Assembly: GCA_015499995.1 (NCBI GenBank)
Contig: JADNRV010000191.1
Coordinates: forward strand, 29,943-93,942
Direction: 5' to 3'
DNA from: Flammula alnicola
Taxonomy: Eukaryota > Basidiomycota > Agaricomycetes > Agaricales > Strophariaceae
DNA: 64,000 nt
The notes below the pieces were generated by a model. The model had not been told where the DNA came from, did not search any database, and saw only the letters and a program-made list of their open reading frames with translations. Every line of letters starts with the position of its first letter. The stretch's first letter is position 1. Both the position numbers and the translations under genes were made by a program. Below are positions 1 through 11,689 of this stretch, piece by piece.

Positions 1-803
1 CGTAACGGAGATTGCGCGTGGAGTGAAACCATGCACAAAGTTGAACGAGACAGTTGAGTTGAGAGTAACATGTATGTAAGCCAGCAGTGGCACACTATTT
101 CGAGAATAACGGTGAGAGTATCGGAGTGCCAGCCGTTACATTACGTGCGAGTCCGACTGCTAAGAATAGATTCAACGTTCGAACAACGTTTGAAGTTTTC
201 TGACAAGAATCGTGAGTTGTACAGTATTATAAAAGGGTGATCAGGTGGCACTTACAGAGAGAGCCCAGACGAGTGATATGTCCAACCTTTCCGAGGGAAT
301 CTTTGCAATTGGGAAGAGATGTCAAGTTACATGCCGAGTTGAAATTGAGCGATATCGAGTCCGGTTCGCAGATAAGTAAAGGAACTTGCTAAATAGCTAT
401 TCTCTGAATCGGAAAAAACCCGCTGGGTCCCAGAGAAACATGGCCATATCCGCGTCCACACACATACCATGGCCATAGCCACTGCCACTGCCATAGCCAC
501 CCAACCTGGAAGAGTCAGTAGAAGGAACAGAAACCCAGAGAGCGGGCGAGGATTAAATGAAAGGAATACTCCTCCGAATTCAAGTAGGTAATGAATAGAG
601 TGTAGGTAGGTGAGCCCCGCTGGATGCAAGGGACAACTGGGGAGTTACGGCGGAAATGGCACTAGGGGCCAGAGGCGTAGAGTACACAAACTGTTACGTC
701 TAACATAAGGCTTTGCCTTAACGGACAATAAAATGGATTCAAAAAAAAAAAAAAAAAAAAGAGTGTAGGTAATGAATAGAGTTAAGAAACCCAGGCAAGA
801 AAG
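1..803. other. Intergenic DNA without a supported gene
   Basis: I see no open frame with protein-like composition and no convincing splice structure. A run of about 20 A residues lies near 738-759, followed by a T/G-rich stretch; it could be the tail of an old retroposed copy, but no parent sequence is recognisable. The block is AT-poor but otherwise featureless. Confidence 0.5.
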
Positions 804-1260
804 CTCGGCACCTAGCCTCGAAAGCCAATCCCACCCCCCCACCCCAAACAGAGGAAATCAGGATGAGTCAAAGATGCACAGAGCTTTCTGATGTACTTAT
901 ACATAATCAATGACTGCCAACATTGAAGTTTGAAGCAACCAGTTCGGCCGAGTCTATAAGCGAACCCAGCGAGCGAGAGAGGATGACTAGCAAACTTCTC
1001 CAAAGAACGGAACCGCACGGTTCCAAGGACGCATCCCTTAATCCCCCGCAAGTATAGTATGCACCGAACAGCGAATGAAAGGCCAAGGAAAGCTGACACT
1101 CGGCACCTGGCCTCGAGAACCAATCCCACCCAACCCATCAAAAGAAGAAAATCAAAATCAATGGAGGCGAAGATCCCGAATGTTTTCTGATATACAAATA
1201 GATAATCAGTAACTGCCAACGTTGAACGTTGAAGTTTGAAGTAATCTTGTAATACTTGAT
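804..1260 (+). repeat. Diverged direct duplication of about 150 bp
   Basis: A block starting CTCGGCACCT at about 804 (A-rich middle, then TCTGATGTACTTATACATAATCA and a TTGAAGTTTGAAG tail at about 935) recurs starting CTCGGCACCT at about 1099 and ending about 1255 with the same tail. The copies differ by scattered substitutions and small indels, so the duplication is old. It has no coding content that I can recognise. Confidence 0.6.
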
Positions 1261-1390
1261 GGCAGTAGAACGGCGATTACGCTCGCGCCGGGGCCCAGTC
1301 CAGTCGGGATGAGGAGGACGAGAATAGATACTGTATTGAGAATGGTCCAAGATAGAATCATGAAACGACTCTCTGGAAACTTGAATAGCT

Positions 1391-1881
1391 GTGAGAGAAC
1401 CGGAAGATCTCTCGCCACTCATAGAGTGGCCTAACCTAGAGCGTGCGAGTCCGAGTTGGAGAGATATCGAAGCTGAACAGGTAGAGAGCAGAGAGAGTCG
1501 CACAGGGAGAGGATCAGATTCCCAGACGGCAACGCCACGGAATACAACCATATCACACCAGCATGTAGAGAGCATAGACCGGCATACCGTTTTTACCCTA
1601 CAGTCGCCGTCTAGTCCTACATCTGTCGTCGATACAACGCCAGTAAATCAATATCGTGGGGTATGCGAAGACAGAGCTCGACGATCATTCTACGTATATA
1701 AGCTGGAGTGCCACCACGGGAGAAACGAGAAAAATTGAAGCGAGAATGGGACGTTGACGGGGGGCTTACAATAATAGAAGAGGCAGAGAGACTATTTTCG
1801 TCATATGAACTCGAGGCCGCTATGAAGCAGCGGGCTCTGCGCAAAAAAGCACATCGAAACTTGGGACCAAGTAATGGGTAA
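1391..1881 (+). pseudogene. Protein-like exon remnants, family not recognised
   Basis: One open frame (1391-1738) is Ser/Arg/Glu-rich. A second frame from about 1706 to the stop at 1879-1881 encodes a helical acidic/basic segment (around ERLFSSYELEAAMKQRALRK) that looks like a real C-terminal exon. Joining them needs a splice or a frameshift near 1700 (a TATATAAG sequence is there and could be an acceptor). No start codon in good context or upstream exon was found, so this is more likely a gene remnant than a working gene. No function can be given. Confidence 0.3.
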
Positions 1882-1934
1882 AAGGCAGTCAAAGAGCAGG
1901 AAAGTCGGACCGAGCCTCGAGAGTGGTAGCCAAG

Positions 1935-2310
1935 CAAAACTTGAGGGTGACTCGCGCGATTTCGTGTAAACTGTAGATCTGGATGTGTATGGTACCACCG
2001 ATCGAGCCAAGAATCCGAGTAAGTATGAGAAGGAAGGAGTCGCCGTTTCGCCATTAAATCCTCGCTTCGGGCCTGGGACCAAGGATGCGCATGCCACGTA
2101 TTGGAATCAACCTTCTCACTTCCACCACCAACGACAATCAAGGAGCGAAAACACCCAGAGAGATGTTCAAGTCGAAGACAAAACCGCAGGAGGGGAGAAA
2201 AGAGAGATCACGCAGCGGTTCAGACCTAGAGCGACGGAGAAAGTTAGATAGACGGGAGAGAGAACATTCGGAAATAAGGAACAGAATATGTAGCAGGCGA
2301 CGTACGTGAG
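1935..2310 (+). repeat. Dispersed repeat, copy 1 (second copy at 32.13-32.40 kb)
   Basis: The segment beginning GCAAAACTTGAGG and continuing through GCGATTTCGTGTAAACTGTAG, then an A/G-rich stretch ending with GGAACA(G/A)AATATGTAGCAGGCGACGTACGTGAGT, is repeated with small indels at 32133-32430. In both places it lies next to WSC-gene fragments. It appears to be part of a larger unit copied together with the WSC cassette. Confidence 0.65.
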
Positions 2311-3062
2311 TCACCCTTTCATCAAAACCAAACGTGAATATGCTTCATCCCTCCATATGCACCTCGGACAACGTGTTCGCCTGCTTCCAATTATTCGAAT
2401 GCTAGAGACTTTATTTAAGGGTCCGGATTCATGTAGGTGGATGCGGCGAGCATTCAAAGATCGCAGATTATACGTAGATAAAGCGATGGAGTGGGGAGTG
2501 GAAGATAGGTAAACAAGGTCGGCAAGGGAATTTTTTCCGGCAGATGCCGGTGATTCAACTTTGGCTGCCGTGAGTAGCCGTGTCCCATCCTCTGTTTTCC
2601 ACTTTCCATCTTGTTTGTTCTGTTCCCTGCCGCTGTCTCCGTCTCCTGTCATGCTGGACACTTTCAACCCATTCTTATTTCCTTCCATCTCCCCACGGCA
2701 CGCCAAAACGCTGTTCGCGCCCTGGCCACATCCTCAAAATACCCCTCATCTCGCGCTGTGCCATGTATCATGTGCTGCATTCTCAAACCAAAAATCCCAC
2801 CCCACCCCATCGGCTTACGCTTTGGGTCGACGCGTAAAGATTTTCATGGGAGGTGCCATGTCCAACTTGAAGTACAAGGGGTTCTTCGCTGTCTGATTAA
2901 CACAGGAGTTTCGGCTCTTACGCAAAAATGCATTCGAAGCAGGCACTGGCGGGGCCGGAGGGGGTATATAAGAGGTCTTGAGTTGGGGGTGGTTCGATAT
3001 CCTCTTGTTGCTTGCCTTTCGACCAAGCTTTGGGATACTCTACAGGAAAAAGTTGAGCAGAT
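2311..3062 (+). promoter_or_regulatory. Promoter and 5' leader of the intact WSC gene
   Basis: A clear TATA box (TATATAA, 2965-2971) sits 91 bases before the ATG, preceded by a G-rich block (GGGGCCGGAGGGGG). The region from about 2340 to the ATG is copied in other places: near 55226-55690 in front of WSC pseudogene 5, partly at 34330-34640, 5050-5340 and 56780-57300. The TATA box is also kept at 57283-57289. The repeated preservation of this block identifies it as the cassette promoter. Pyrimidine-rich stretches at 2590-2650 and 3000-3060 fit a fungal core promoter and leader. Confidence 0.65.
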
Positions 3063-4627
3063 ATGTCTTCTTTCGCGACCCTCTTTGCGACGCTTGCTAT
3101 TCTCCCCGTACGTTTTGTCTCTTTTGTTCTGGCCCTCTTGACGCGTCGTGTGGGCGTCGGGGATGTGGTTCGCCGTTCTTGCGCTTACTCTATCTTTGCT
3201 TGTCGACAGGCGGTCTTCGCGCTCCCATCCTCGCCCGTCCAGTTGTCGAGGAGACAAAACGGCACCAACCCTAATGATGCCCTCCCTGGGTGGACCTTTG
3301 TTGGTTGTTTCTCGTCAGTGCAAACTCTTACTCTCTCCTTCCGTCGCTTGCCTTTCCGTCTTCCGCTTTATTTTACATATGCAACACGCAGTACTATATA
3401 CGTAATTGCTCAACCTTTTCTACTGTCTGCCCATGTACGCACGTCGTTCATGCTTTTATTTTATCTGCTGCTTCAAAGTTCTATGCAACGCCAAACCACT
3501 CTTCCCATGCTGTTCCTCGACGAGCTCTATCCCACCCCATACCTTACTTGTACCCTCTTCCTCTTTCATCTACCTAACCATCTATAACTCTCTGTCGTCT
3601 CCATGTTCTCCGTCTCTTCTCTCTCAACCCCACTAACTCCTTCCTCTTTTCCTACAGGGACAATAACCCCGCCTCGCGCACCCTGCTCGAAGCGAACGTT
3701 GACAACGCCGCCATGACGCCCGCGCTCTGCACCGCCTTCTGCTCCGGCACCGACTTCCCGTCTCCGTTCAACTTTGCTGGGACGGAGTTTACTTCGCAGT
3801 GTTGTATGTCTTTCCTTCTCTCCCTCCCCATTCCTCCCTTTTCTCTCTCTAACACGTTCATACCCTTATTACAGTCTGCGACTTCAACATCCAAGGGACC
3901 GCCACCCAGCTCGCCGATGACGCCTGCGACTTCCCCTGCGGCGGTGACGACACCCTCACATGTGGTGGTGCTGGCGCGGTCAGCATTTTCCAGAACTTGA
4001 ACGAGGGTGTGGGGCCGGTGCCTACAAATAAAGCCCAGGTGGGGACCTGGGTGTTTGATGGGTGTTTCACGTGAGTCATATCTTGTGTAGTTTTATGAGC
4101 GAGCGACTGACGCATACGCTTGGACAGTGATGCCATCGACGGGAATGGCCGTACCCTGCTTGAGAGGTTTGACATCGCTGCGGGTGTGACCATCGAGAGC
4201 TGCACGGCGCAGTGCGAGGCTACTGGCTTTAATATCACTGGGTTGGAGTTTGGCCAGGAGTGCTGTCAGTGTTTTTTTTTTTGTTGTTTTTTTCTTTCGT
4301 CCGATGACTAACGCTCCCTCACGAACAGGGTGCGGCTCCTCCTTCCTCGTCGCCAACACCACCGCCCCACTCACCGACTGCTCACGCGCGTGCGAGGCGG
4401 ACCATACGGAGCTCTGCGGTGCAGCGAGCAGGCTCTCGGTCTATCTCAATGAGCCAGTGGTTGTTCCACCAACGACGGTGGCGCCTACCACCGTTAAGCC
4501 TACGACGGTGGTGCCTACTACTGTTGTTCCGACGACCGTGGTACCTACGACTGTCATACCGACAACGGTGGTGCCTACTACTGTTGTACCGACGACGGTG
4601 GTGCCTACTACTACTAAGGCTGCATGA
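3063..4627 (+). CDS. Secreted protein with two WSC domains and a Thr/Pro tail
   Basis: Six exons fit without a frame break: 3063-3107, 3210-3313, 3658-3803, 3875-4070, 4128-4264 and 4329-4627, giving 308 aa. The product starts with a signal peptide (MSSFATLFATLAILPAVFA) and a short segment with an RR dibasic site. Two WSC domains follow (cysteine-rich; first around GWTFVGCFSDN to TQLADDACDFPCGGDDTLTCGGAGAVSIF, second around WVFDGCFTDAIDGNGRTLL to TELCGAASRLSVYL). The C-terminus is a run of PTTVVPTTV repeats, likely O-glycosylated, with no membrane anchor. WSC domains are known as carbohydrate-binding modules in fungal cell-wall sensors and secreted oxidases; here a secreted wall- or glucan-binding role is inferred. 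It is the only undamaged member of a family of copies in this window. A TATA box lies 91 bases upstream. Confidence 0.85.
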
Positions 4628-5600
4628 GTGTGCGCGCTTGAGTGTTTTTCTTTCTGTTGGGGAGGTTGGGAGAAATAGCAGTGGTGGTGGCGATAGTGCT
4701 TATAGCGTTTGCGATGCGATGGATACCCCGTGCAGCGTGAGGATTTTTTTGATAATTGGATTTTTGGTATGGCATAAAACGGTTGTACTCGTCGTATACT
4801 CGTACAGACTACTAGTACGTTTGTGTCTTATGTTGTGTTTATTTTATTTCACCAGCAAACCTGTCATTTCCCACTTTCAATTGCGCGGAATAAGCGTCAA
4901 GTTAGTCATTACATTAACCAATAAGCGCATAATAGGTGATGAGAACAAGCTCTGACAATGCCATTTACCTGCGCCATCCATTCAACAACGCTCTTCATCA
5001 TAGCCCGACTCGACCTCGAGACTCTTCTGCATTTCATTATGTACCAAGCTAGAAATCCCACGAACTGCCGAAGAGAGAGACGACCCAACTCTATTGTTGA
5101 CCATCGTGTCCCAATCATCTTCTCAATTACTCTGAGCTTATCCTTGCTCTCGCTCTCTCTCCTTTCTTTTATTCCATGCCCGCTGTCTCCATATCCTGTC
5201 GCGATGGACACGATCTACTTAACCTGCTTTCTTTCCATCATTCCTGGGAACTCAATACGGCATGGCAAAACCACTGTTCGCGCCCTGACAACTTATTTTG
5301 TTTCATCAGGAAACCTGTCATTTCCCACTTTCAATTTCCCGGAATAAGTTGCAAGTTAAGCCAAAATTCTACACAATTGCCAACGAGTTTTGACTCCCCG
5401 ACAAAATAAATGGGCCGCGGCAGTGTGAAGCTTTATATGCGTAAAATAAATCAAAGTCATAGAAGCATGAAGGAGACTATAAAGTATAACATTGTGTCGT
5501 AAGCGAGAAATCCGAAAGAAAAGAATCCAAAATTGAATTGCGAGGGGTAAAAGAGCATATACCGCTTGAAGAGGCCGACCGCCCCACCGATTTTTCACTA
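4628..5600 (+). other. 3' flank of the WSC gene plus a copied WSC promoter fragment
   Basis: No gene seen. The first 150 bases (GAGTGTTTTTCTTTCT, GGGAGAAATAGCAGTGGTGGTGG) are repeated after WSC pseudogene 4 at about 47200. The piece around 4795-4850 (TACTCGTACAGACTACTAGTACG...TTATTTTATTTCA) recurs near 60990-61045. From about 5050 to 5340 the sequence matches the leader that follows WSC pseudogene 5 at 56790-57010, and thus belongs to another cassette promoter. The remainder (5350-5600) shows nothing I can name. Confidence 0.5.
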
Positions 5601-5619
5601 ATTTTAAGATGAATCATTT

Positions 5620-5790
5620 AGCTGCTGTCGCCGCCACATGGCCTCAAGGAGTTCCGCGATGTAATCGTGAAGCTCTCCGCTGGAGACTAACGCTTGCGCC
5701 TCTGATGCGAACTTCTCTGCCCAGACCCTTCCCAGGGGCACCACTTCTTTGACACACTGTACAGCCAGCTACAGCCTCATCAACATTTCG
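5620..5790 (-). pseudogene. C-terminal exon remnant of a helical (TPR-like) protein
   Basis: Read on the minus strand, one frame encodes a helical segment (VKEVVPLGRVWAEKFASEAQ, then LHDYIAELLEAMWRRQQLND) ending in a stop. This resembles the last exon of agaricomycete tetratricopeptide-type proteins, and a second remnant of similar style is at 57.7-58.1 kb. No start or upstream exon is present. The TPR link is an impression from composition, not a demonstrated match. Confidence 0.3.
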
Positions 5791-6121
5791 TGTACACATG
5801 CGACGGCCCGGACTTTCTTCTCTTTGGACTTTTCACACGTGAGAACCTCGAAGAAGATCACTACCACAGAACTGGCCGCACTGGCATTCCAGGGTTAAAA
5901 TTGCTCGACGGAAGATACTACAAAGGAGGTGAGGTGGATACGCGAAAGAAAGGGCACACACAATATTGTTGTCTTACATCGGTTAAGTGTCTACCAGACA
6001 TACACAATATACTGTACCAAGTACAATGACACTGACTGCCCAACCAGCTCAGCAAATATAGATACCAGAGAATACGCTCCTAGGACCACAGCCATATGCA
6101 ATGCGTCGGGTCAATAAGAAC

Positions 6122-9100
6122 TCAAAACGGCATTCGACCTTGTTTCCTGGGTTTAGGCGCTGTAAATCAAAGGGGCGTCAATCAGTATGCCGAACAGCAC
6201 GGTGGAGATTACATTGCAAAAGCTCAACGAACGAGGTGCAGGGGCATAGGACTTAAAGGAATTGTCGTTATACGAGTCCTTGATAAGGGTGTTGTGTGTG
6301 TTGCTGGACCCCAAGTTCGTAGTGTGTCCAGAATTATCGATTTTGGTGTAATCCCCGTGAATGTTCCTGAAAATAGGCGCGCCTTGAAGTTGGGGGGATG
6401 TGGCACCCAGACCGAAAGCCGACAAATCTGCAGGGTTCGGTGCCTGGAGTGGTGTCGATTGTTGTGGATATGTTGGAGATCCGTATGGGTTCGCATCAGA
6501 CGGAAGCACGCCGATGATGACAGGATCCATGCGGCGGTGAGGAATCTCGGTGTCATGAGGCTCGGGCTCGACCGGGGTAACAGGTGATGGGGGGGCGCCA
6601 TCACGGAGGGAACTGGAGCTTGCGCGGGATGTGGAACGCGCCAACGATGACGAGGAGCCTATAGATCTTGAGCCCGAGCGTAAATCCGATCCCGACCGTG
6701 CTCTGTATTCGTTATCACGCTCGAGAACGCGTGGAGGCAAGGAATTGTCGGCTGTGAGAAATTGGCGCATCTGGTCGCTTCGCTTGTTCAGGTCTTCACG
6801 CGTTATTCCAAGTGTATGAAGGAGCTGAGATATGGGAGACACTTGCATGTCTGTATGCTGGACGTTGGACCGGCTGCTTTCTGGTGTGTGCATATATGGC
6901 GGACCCATGCTCGATGCAACCCCACGCTGATTGTAGCCCAATTCCTCTCCATATTGACCGTATTGGTCGTTCGCGTAACGTGGATCGCCAGAAAGACTAT
7001 GTTTGCCTGGGTCTCCGGGCGTTCCAGAGGAGTGGCTGTTTTGAGATGTCGAGAATACGTCGTCCTTTTCCTCCTCGTCCCAGAAATCTGATCATTGCAT
7101 GAAGGAGACATATTTACACGTTTTGCATACTACATACCTTGGGCATCTTGAGGGCCAGTCTGTGGACCCTGAAGGTGACGCCGGTTAGGGCGTGGGCGCG
7201 TCTTAGCAGGCGGTGCACCTGAATAAAGTGAGCATCTAGAATAGCAAAGCGTTGTTACAACGTACTGTATTCTTTCGAGCTATTGTTATAAGTATTGTTT
7301 ATGTTCCCATGTTGCACATTAAAAGAATCAAAATTCTGGATACGGCTACCAGGGGGAAGAACCGGAGGTGTCATCAGGGCCGGGTGTACTGTAGGAGGGG
7401 GGAAGGCGTAGGGTCTGTCCGGATATTGGCCTAATTAACTGATTAAGGACGGACCAAAGAAGAGTGAAAATGAATATGAAGACATACCACCTACGCCAGG
7501 GGCCCCATTTGTGGCCGATGATGTCTGATCTTGCCCCGGAACTCGGTGAGGGGGTATATTTAAAGGATTAACGCCATCTACATCAAATCAATTAGTGCCG
7601 ACTCTTCATGGTAGAAGAAACCCTGAAACTCACAATACCGGCCTGAATTGTCATTATGAGATTCAAGAGTGGTGTTGTTCGTCGTGTTGAACGAGTTCAC
7701 GTTCGATGTATGTCGACTCTGGTCAAATACATTGTAATCCCCTTGTACATTGTTGAATGGCTCTCCGCTGATAATGACGTTCTTGGCGCCTTGGAAGAAG
7801 GGCTTGCCCTCGTCTACATTACTCAAGTCAGCACTGACTCTCCATAGTAGAGAGCTTCTCAACTCACTATGTGGGGTTGAGTCCACATCCCGAGACCAAA
7901 GAGTCGTCGCATCGCTACTGCGAGACGGTGACCGCCGAGACCAGAGAGTCGTCGTATTGCTATTCTCAGAAGAAAAACTTGTCGAGCGGGTTATAGTTTT
8001 ACTGTTAGAGTCCACAAAGGCATTGGAACTAAAAGAGGTGCTAGCGGGTGAATATTCACGATCAGTCTGCACGGTCGGGGTCAGCTCCACCAATCGGTCT
8101 TTGGTATTCGTGGCCGCAACTGTGGCACTGCAGAGAGGGTCTTTCGATGTCAAACAAGCAACACCTGTAAAAAAATAACGCATGCTAAGCTAAGAAATTG
8201 AGGCCTTTAAATCTGTAAACGAACGCACCATCTGCCTCACTGACTTCAAACGCCGTCGTTATACGTGCCAAAATTTCATCCGAAGGAGGAAGAGATAAAT
8301 CATCCTAAATCAAAGAGTCTCAGAGCGTGAAATTCCATTCCATGGATCAAGGTCCCCTTACCTGTTTGAGAACCGAAATCCAATCCCTGTCACTTGTTAT
8401 AGCGATCCATGCATCCGGTTTCTGTTCCGATGCAAAACGTATGAATGCCTTGGCTATAGCGGATTCGACTATGAAAAAGACTGACCGAGTGTAACAGGAA
8501 ATTGTTGATGAATGTCGACGGATGAATCCTCTGCAAGATACTATTGTTAGTTTTTCCAAAAAGGCGACGGTTAGTACCAAAGCGGAAGTTCGCACCAGAG
8601 CTGAGGTGGTACCAGAAATCTGAGCAATGCTTGTACTAGGGGAATCGCTGCCGGCCTCGTATCCGTGGTGCCCTCTGTGAGGACTAGGAGATGGTCCACC
8701 CGGGGCGCTGGCTGAAATGTCCGAAGGCTTAGGGTTACCAGGGGAATGGATGTCTGGGGTGATGTTGATGTCTGTCCCGGTGCGAATTGAAGACCCCCCA
8801 AGTTCAGATTCTAAATTTTCCCAACCGTCTTTTTGGAGTGTCGCATTTAGCGTGCGCACGAATAGAGCTTGGTTCTCGAACACACGCATTTCCTGCGATT
8901 CATCGCCCGCCCACAGCGCCGCTATTTCCCGACGACCCGGTCCTGATCTGGCCGAATCTGCCATGCCAGTATACTCCCAAGTGTATATCCTTCCAACGCT
9001 ACTGTCTTGTTTCGGCTTAAACCGCAGAGTCAATGGACGGTTTGTCTCGTGGGTCGCATTGACAAATGTGGCCATACCCCAAGCCCGAGATTTGTCGACA

Positions 9101-9202
9101 CCAATGACAAGACGCAAATCGCCATTCTTCACTTTCCGTCCACGGATCCCAGTGGCATACCTATACCAATTTACTATATTCAGTTTGAGGTATTGCTCGA
9201 AT
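6122..9202 (-). pseudogene. Gene A, 3' part, separated from its 5' part by the KDZ element
   Basis: This is the downstream two thirds of a multi-exon gene whose first exons lie at 28139-28978. The frame re-enters at the target duplication (…ARFEQYLKLNIVNWY) and runs through a WGMATFVNATHETNRPLTLRF region, then exons ending at the DAWIAITSDRDWISVLKQ segment. The rest is long Ser/Thr/Pro/Asn-rich and disordered. It contains three copies of an Asn/Gly motif (IISGEPFNNVQGDYNVFDQS; NFDSFNVQHGNINNTYNNSS; IFRNIHGDYTKIDNSGHTTN). The last exon ends about 6122 (…RKQGRMPF, stop). Splice sites keep frame across many introns, so the gene was probably working until the insertion. The family is common in agaricomycetes by impression, but its function is unknown to me. 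Gene B at 58.3-60.7 kb is the closest relative here. Confidence 0.7.
9195..9202. repeat. Target-site duplication, left (GCTCGAAT)
   Basis: GCTCGAAT at the left edge of the KDZ-type element is repeated exactly at 28139-28146. Removing 9203-28146 rejoins gene A in frame (…ARF-EQYL…), matching the uninterrupted paralogue (ARFTQYLEL) of gene B. Eight bases is the duplication length I associate with KDZ (Zisupton-like) elements. Confidence 0.9.
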
Positions 9203-9504
9203 CGAATATGGTCCATGTGCCACGAACACGATATCGCACGGTGCGCATGGCATGTGTGCGCACCGTGCATGGCATGGTATGCGCACCGTGCATGGCATGG
9301 TATGCGCGCCGCGCCATAAACTCGTGTACATAGTTGTATGTAGTTCCTAATATAACACATTTGGTTCCTCAGGAACGCAACTTTAGGCATATTGTTTTCG
9401 TTCGCCAGGAACGAAAGAACTTAGGTTTTTGTACCATAGGAATGCAATAAATTCAGCCGCTACTACAGGACTACGAACGCGAAATGATCTAGCTAAGTTG
9501 TTAC

Positions 9505-9964
9505 TTAAAGGTGGGCCTGAAGAACAAAAAAACGGACGACATACCAAACATCCTCGAGGCCGTACCGACGTTCCGCGTCCGACAGCGTCATCTTTCTCCA
9601 GCGGCTATACTTGGCGTCCTTCTCCTGTCGTTGGAAAGTCGGGGGCTTGCAGCCATCCGGATACAGGTGCACGCCTCCAAGGTAAGGGCCGTTCCCCGGG
9701 GCGAAAACACGGGCGGTATATCGACCGTCCTTGTGGAGGCCAGAACTTTACCCGGGTGTCAGAAATGTACAGTACGCGTGCCGGAAATAGAACGCACCAG
9801 ATTACCATCGTCCCCTCGGAGCCCAGACTCCCCTCCGCCTGCAAGGTACGGACCGCCAGAGACGCGTCCGATTTGAGCAGCGTTCTGTCCTTTGGGTCTT
9901 TCGGCATGTATTGTTTGAGCATTTTCACGCTGAATCCGATGTATTGGATGAACGAAGGGCGCAT
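9505..9964 (-). CDS. Terminal-repeat gene, left copy (135 aa, unknown)
   Basis: Two exons, 9964-9798 and 9745-9505, with a 52-base intron, encode 135 aa beginning MRPSFIQYIGFSVKMLKQYM. Near the middle is a G/P/Y-rich part (GRYTARVFAPGNGPYLGGV, LYPDGCKPPTF), then a basic helical part (KYSRWRKMTLSDAERRYGLE). The same gene, with one residue different (V13M), is in the right inverted repeat at 27401-27860. I do not recognise a family. Position inside both inverted repeats, intact frame and conserved splice sites suggest the product serves the element (perhaps end recognition), which is inference. Confidence 0.6.
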
Positions 9965-9989
9965 GGTTGGGCGAAATGACGTCGGTGGT

Positions 9990-10100
9990 TGGTGAAAGGT
10001 TGTAGAGTGACAAGTTGTAGAACGACAGAGTCAAATAGAGATATTGCTAGGAGGTGTAGAACGACAGAGTCAAACAGAGATATTGCTTATGTCGTCGACA
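9990..10100 (+). repeat. Two-copy 38-bp direct repeat in the left terminal repeat
   Basis: GTGTAGAACGACAGAGTCAAA(C/T)AGAGATATTGCT occurs twice in tandem just upstream of the terminal-repeat gene (which reads leftward), and in the same place in the right copy (about 27275-27360). It may be a promoter or a protein-binding element for that gene; nothing else identifies it. Confidence 0.6.
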
Positions 10101-10429
10101 ACTTAACCAGTGGCCTACAAGTTGTAACCTCAAGCGCTTACAATGGATGTTCATTCTCTAGTACTAAACAACTAAATGAACGCGCTTCTTAGGATACCTG
10201 ACAGTAAGAAAGCTATGTTTTAAATATATTGAGAATCTCGATATATATCTTATGTTGGACTGTCAAGGCTGGGCTTTAAGGACAGTGTCCTTCAAGGATC
10301 CTGGACGACACTACGGCATTTGCGGGTGCTTATAATACACAGCCACCTCGCGTGGCCAGAAAATGATGTCACCGAGACTGATCAGCACGCCGATCAAACC
10401 CATAATTGTGAAGAACCACCGTGGGATTC

Positions 10430-11515
10430 TGTTCCTCAGGGACCACAGTTGGTAGGTATTCGGTCATAGGGAACGAAAAATACACATTGGCGATATTCTG
10501 TTCCTGGGGGACAGAAAATGGTATGTATTCGTTCACAGGGCACCAAATATGCGTTTTAGCTATATTTCGTTCCTCGGGTACCACAGCTCATAGATATTCG
10601 TTCATGGGGAGCGAAAACTGTCCTTTGGGCATATTCTGTTCCTGGGGGACAGAAAATGGTATGTATTCGTTCACAGGGCACCAAATATGCGTTTTAGCTA
10701 TATTTCGTTCCTCGGGTACCACAGCTCATAGATTTTCGTTCATGGGGAGCGAAAACTGTCTTTTGGGCGTGTATTCGTTCACAGGGCACCAAATATGCGT
10801 TTTAGCTATATTTCGTTCCTCGGGTACCACAGCTCATAGATTTTCGTTCATGGGGAGCGAAAACTGTCCTTTGGGCGTGTATTCGTTCACAGGGCACCAA
10901 ATATGCGTTTTAGCTATATTTCGTTCCTCGGGTACCACAGCTCATAGATATTCGTTCATGGGGAGCGAAAACTGTCTTTTGGGCGTGTATTTGTTCACAG
11001 GGCACCAAATATGTGTTTTAGCTATATTTCGTTCCTCGGGTACCACAGCTCACAGATATTCGTTCATGGGGAGCGAAAACTGTCCTTTGGGCGTGTATTC
11101 GTTCACAGGGCACCAAATATGCGTTTTAGCTATATTTTGTTCCTCGGGTACCACAGCTCATAGATATTCGTTCATGGGGAGCGAAAACTGTCCTTTGGGC
11201 ATATTCTGTTCCTGGGGGACAGAAAATGGTATGTATTCGTTCACAGGGAACCAAATATGCGTTTTAGCTATATTTCGTTCCTCGGGTACCACAGCTCATA
11301 GATATTCGTTCATGGGGAGCGAAAACTGTCTTTTGGGCGTATTCTGTTCCTGGGGGACAGAAGGTGGTATGTATTCGTTCACAGGGCACCAAATATGCAT
11401 TTTAACTGTATTATGTTCGTCAGGGACGGAAATTTGTACCCATTCGTTCACGGGGTACATAATGTACGTTTTAGCTATATTCCGTTCTTCGGAGGCCATG
11501 CATCATGATTCATAG
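10430..11515 (+). repeat. Array of about 36-bp palindromic repeats (left)
   Basis: About thirty degenerate units follow each other, each with a core of the form GTTC(C/A)(T/C)(N)GGG(N)AC(C/G)(A/G)AA, i.e. an imperfect palindrome, spaced by AT-rich spacers such as ATATGCGTTTTAGCTATATTT. They are organised in higher-order blocks of about 105 and 143 bases that repeat with few differences. A matching array in reverse orientation is at 26310-26950. Because the block lengths are multiples of three or nearly so, a long open frame runs through, but it is not a gene. Location suggests transposase-binding or end-structure function. Confidence 0.85.
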
Positions 11516-11689
11516 ATATTCGTTTAGGAATGCTTCCCCTTTTGGAACAGCAGGCCTTAATCGTGCACCCCGCACTCGGTGTGCGCCACAATGAAGCTCT
11601 CTTTCACTCAAATATGCCCCGCTCCCTCTGCTTTTTCTCCGATAGTTAGATATTGCATCCTATCATATATTTATGTAATAAATAGTGCC

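Larger units (their letters stand above)
9203..11515 (+). repeat. Left inverted terminal repeat of the KDZ element
   Basis: Reading inward: CACGATATCGCACGGTGCGC, a short GTGCGCACCGTGCATGGCATGGTAT unit present twice (once at the right end), a CGTTC..GAACG palindrome pair, the 135-aa gene (minus strand), a unique AT-rich block near 10200-10400, then the palindrome array. All of this recurs in reverse order at 26300-28138. The left array is longer (about 1.1 kb against 0.65 kb). Confidence 0.88.

Noticed and set aside
738..759. Poly(A) run as evidence of a processed pseudogene
   Set aside because: No recognisable gene body precedes it on either strand and no target duplication was found.
9429..9995. 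188-codon open frame opposite to the terminal-repeat gene (and its copy at 27370-27936)
   Set aside because: It is antisense to a better-supported two-exon gene with splice signals, and its composition (Arg/Pro/Gly-rich) is typical for a shadow frame.
10421..11515. Open frame of 364 codons with repeating peptide units
   Set aside because: It runs through the palindromic repeat array; the frame stays open because block lengths are close to multiples of three. No splice sites, no matching frame in the right-hand array as a whole, and composition is that of a tandem repeat.
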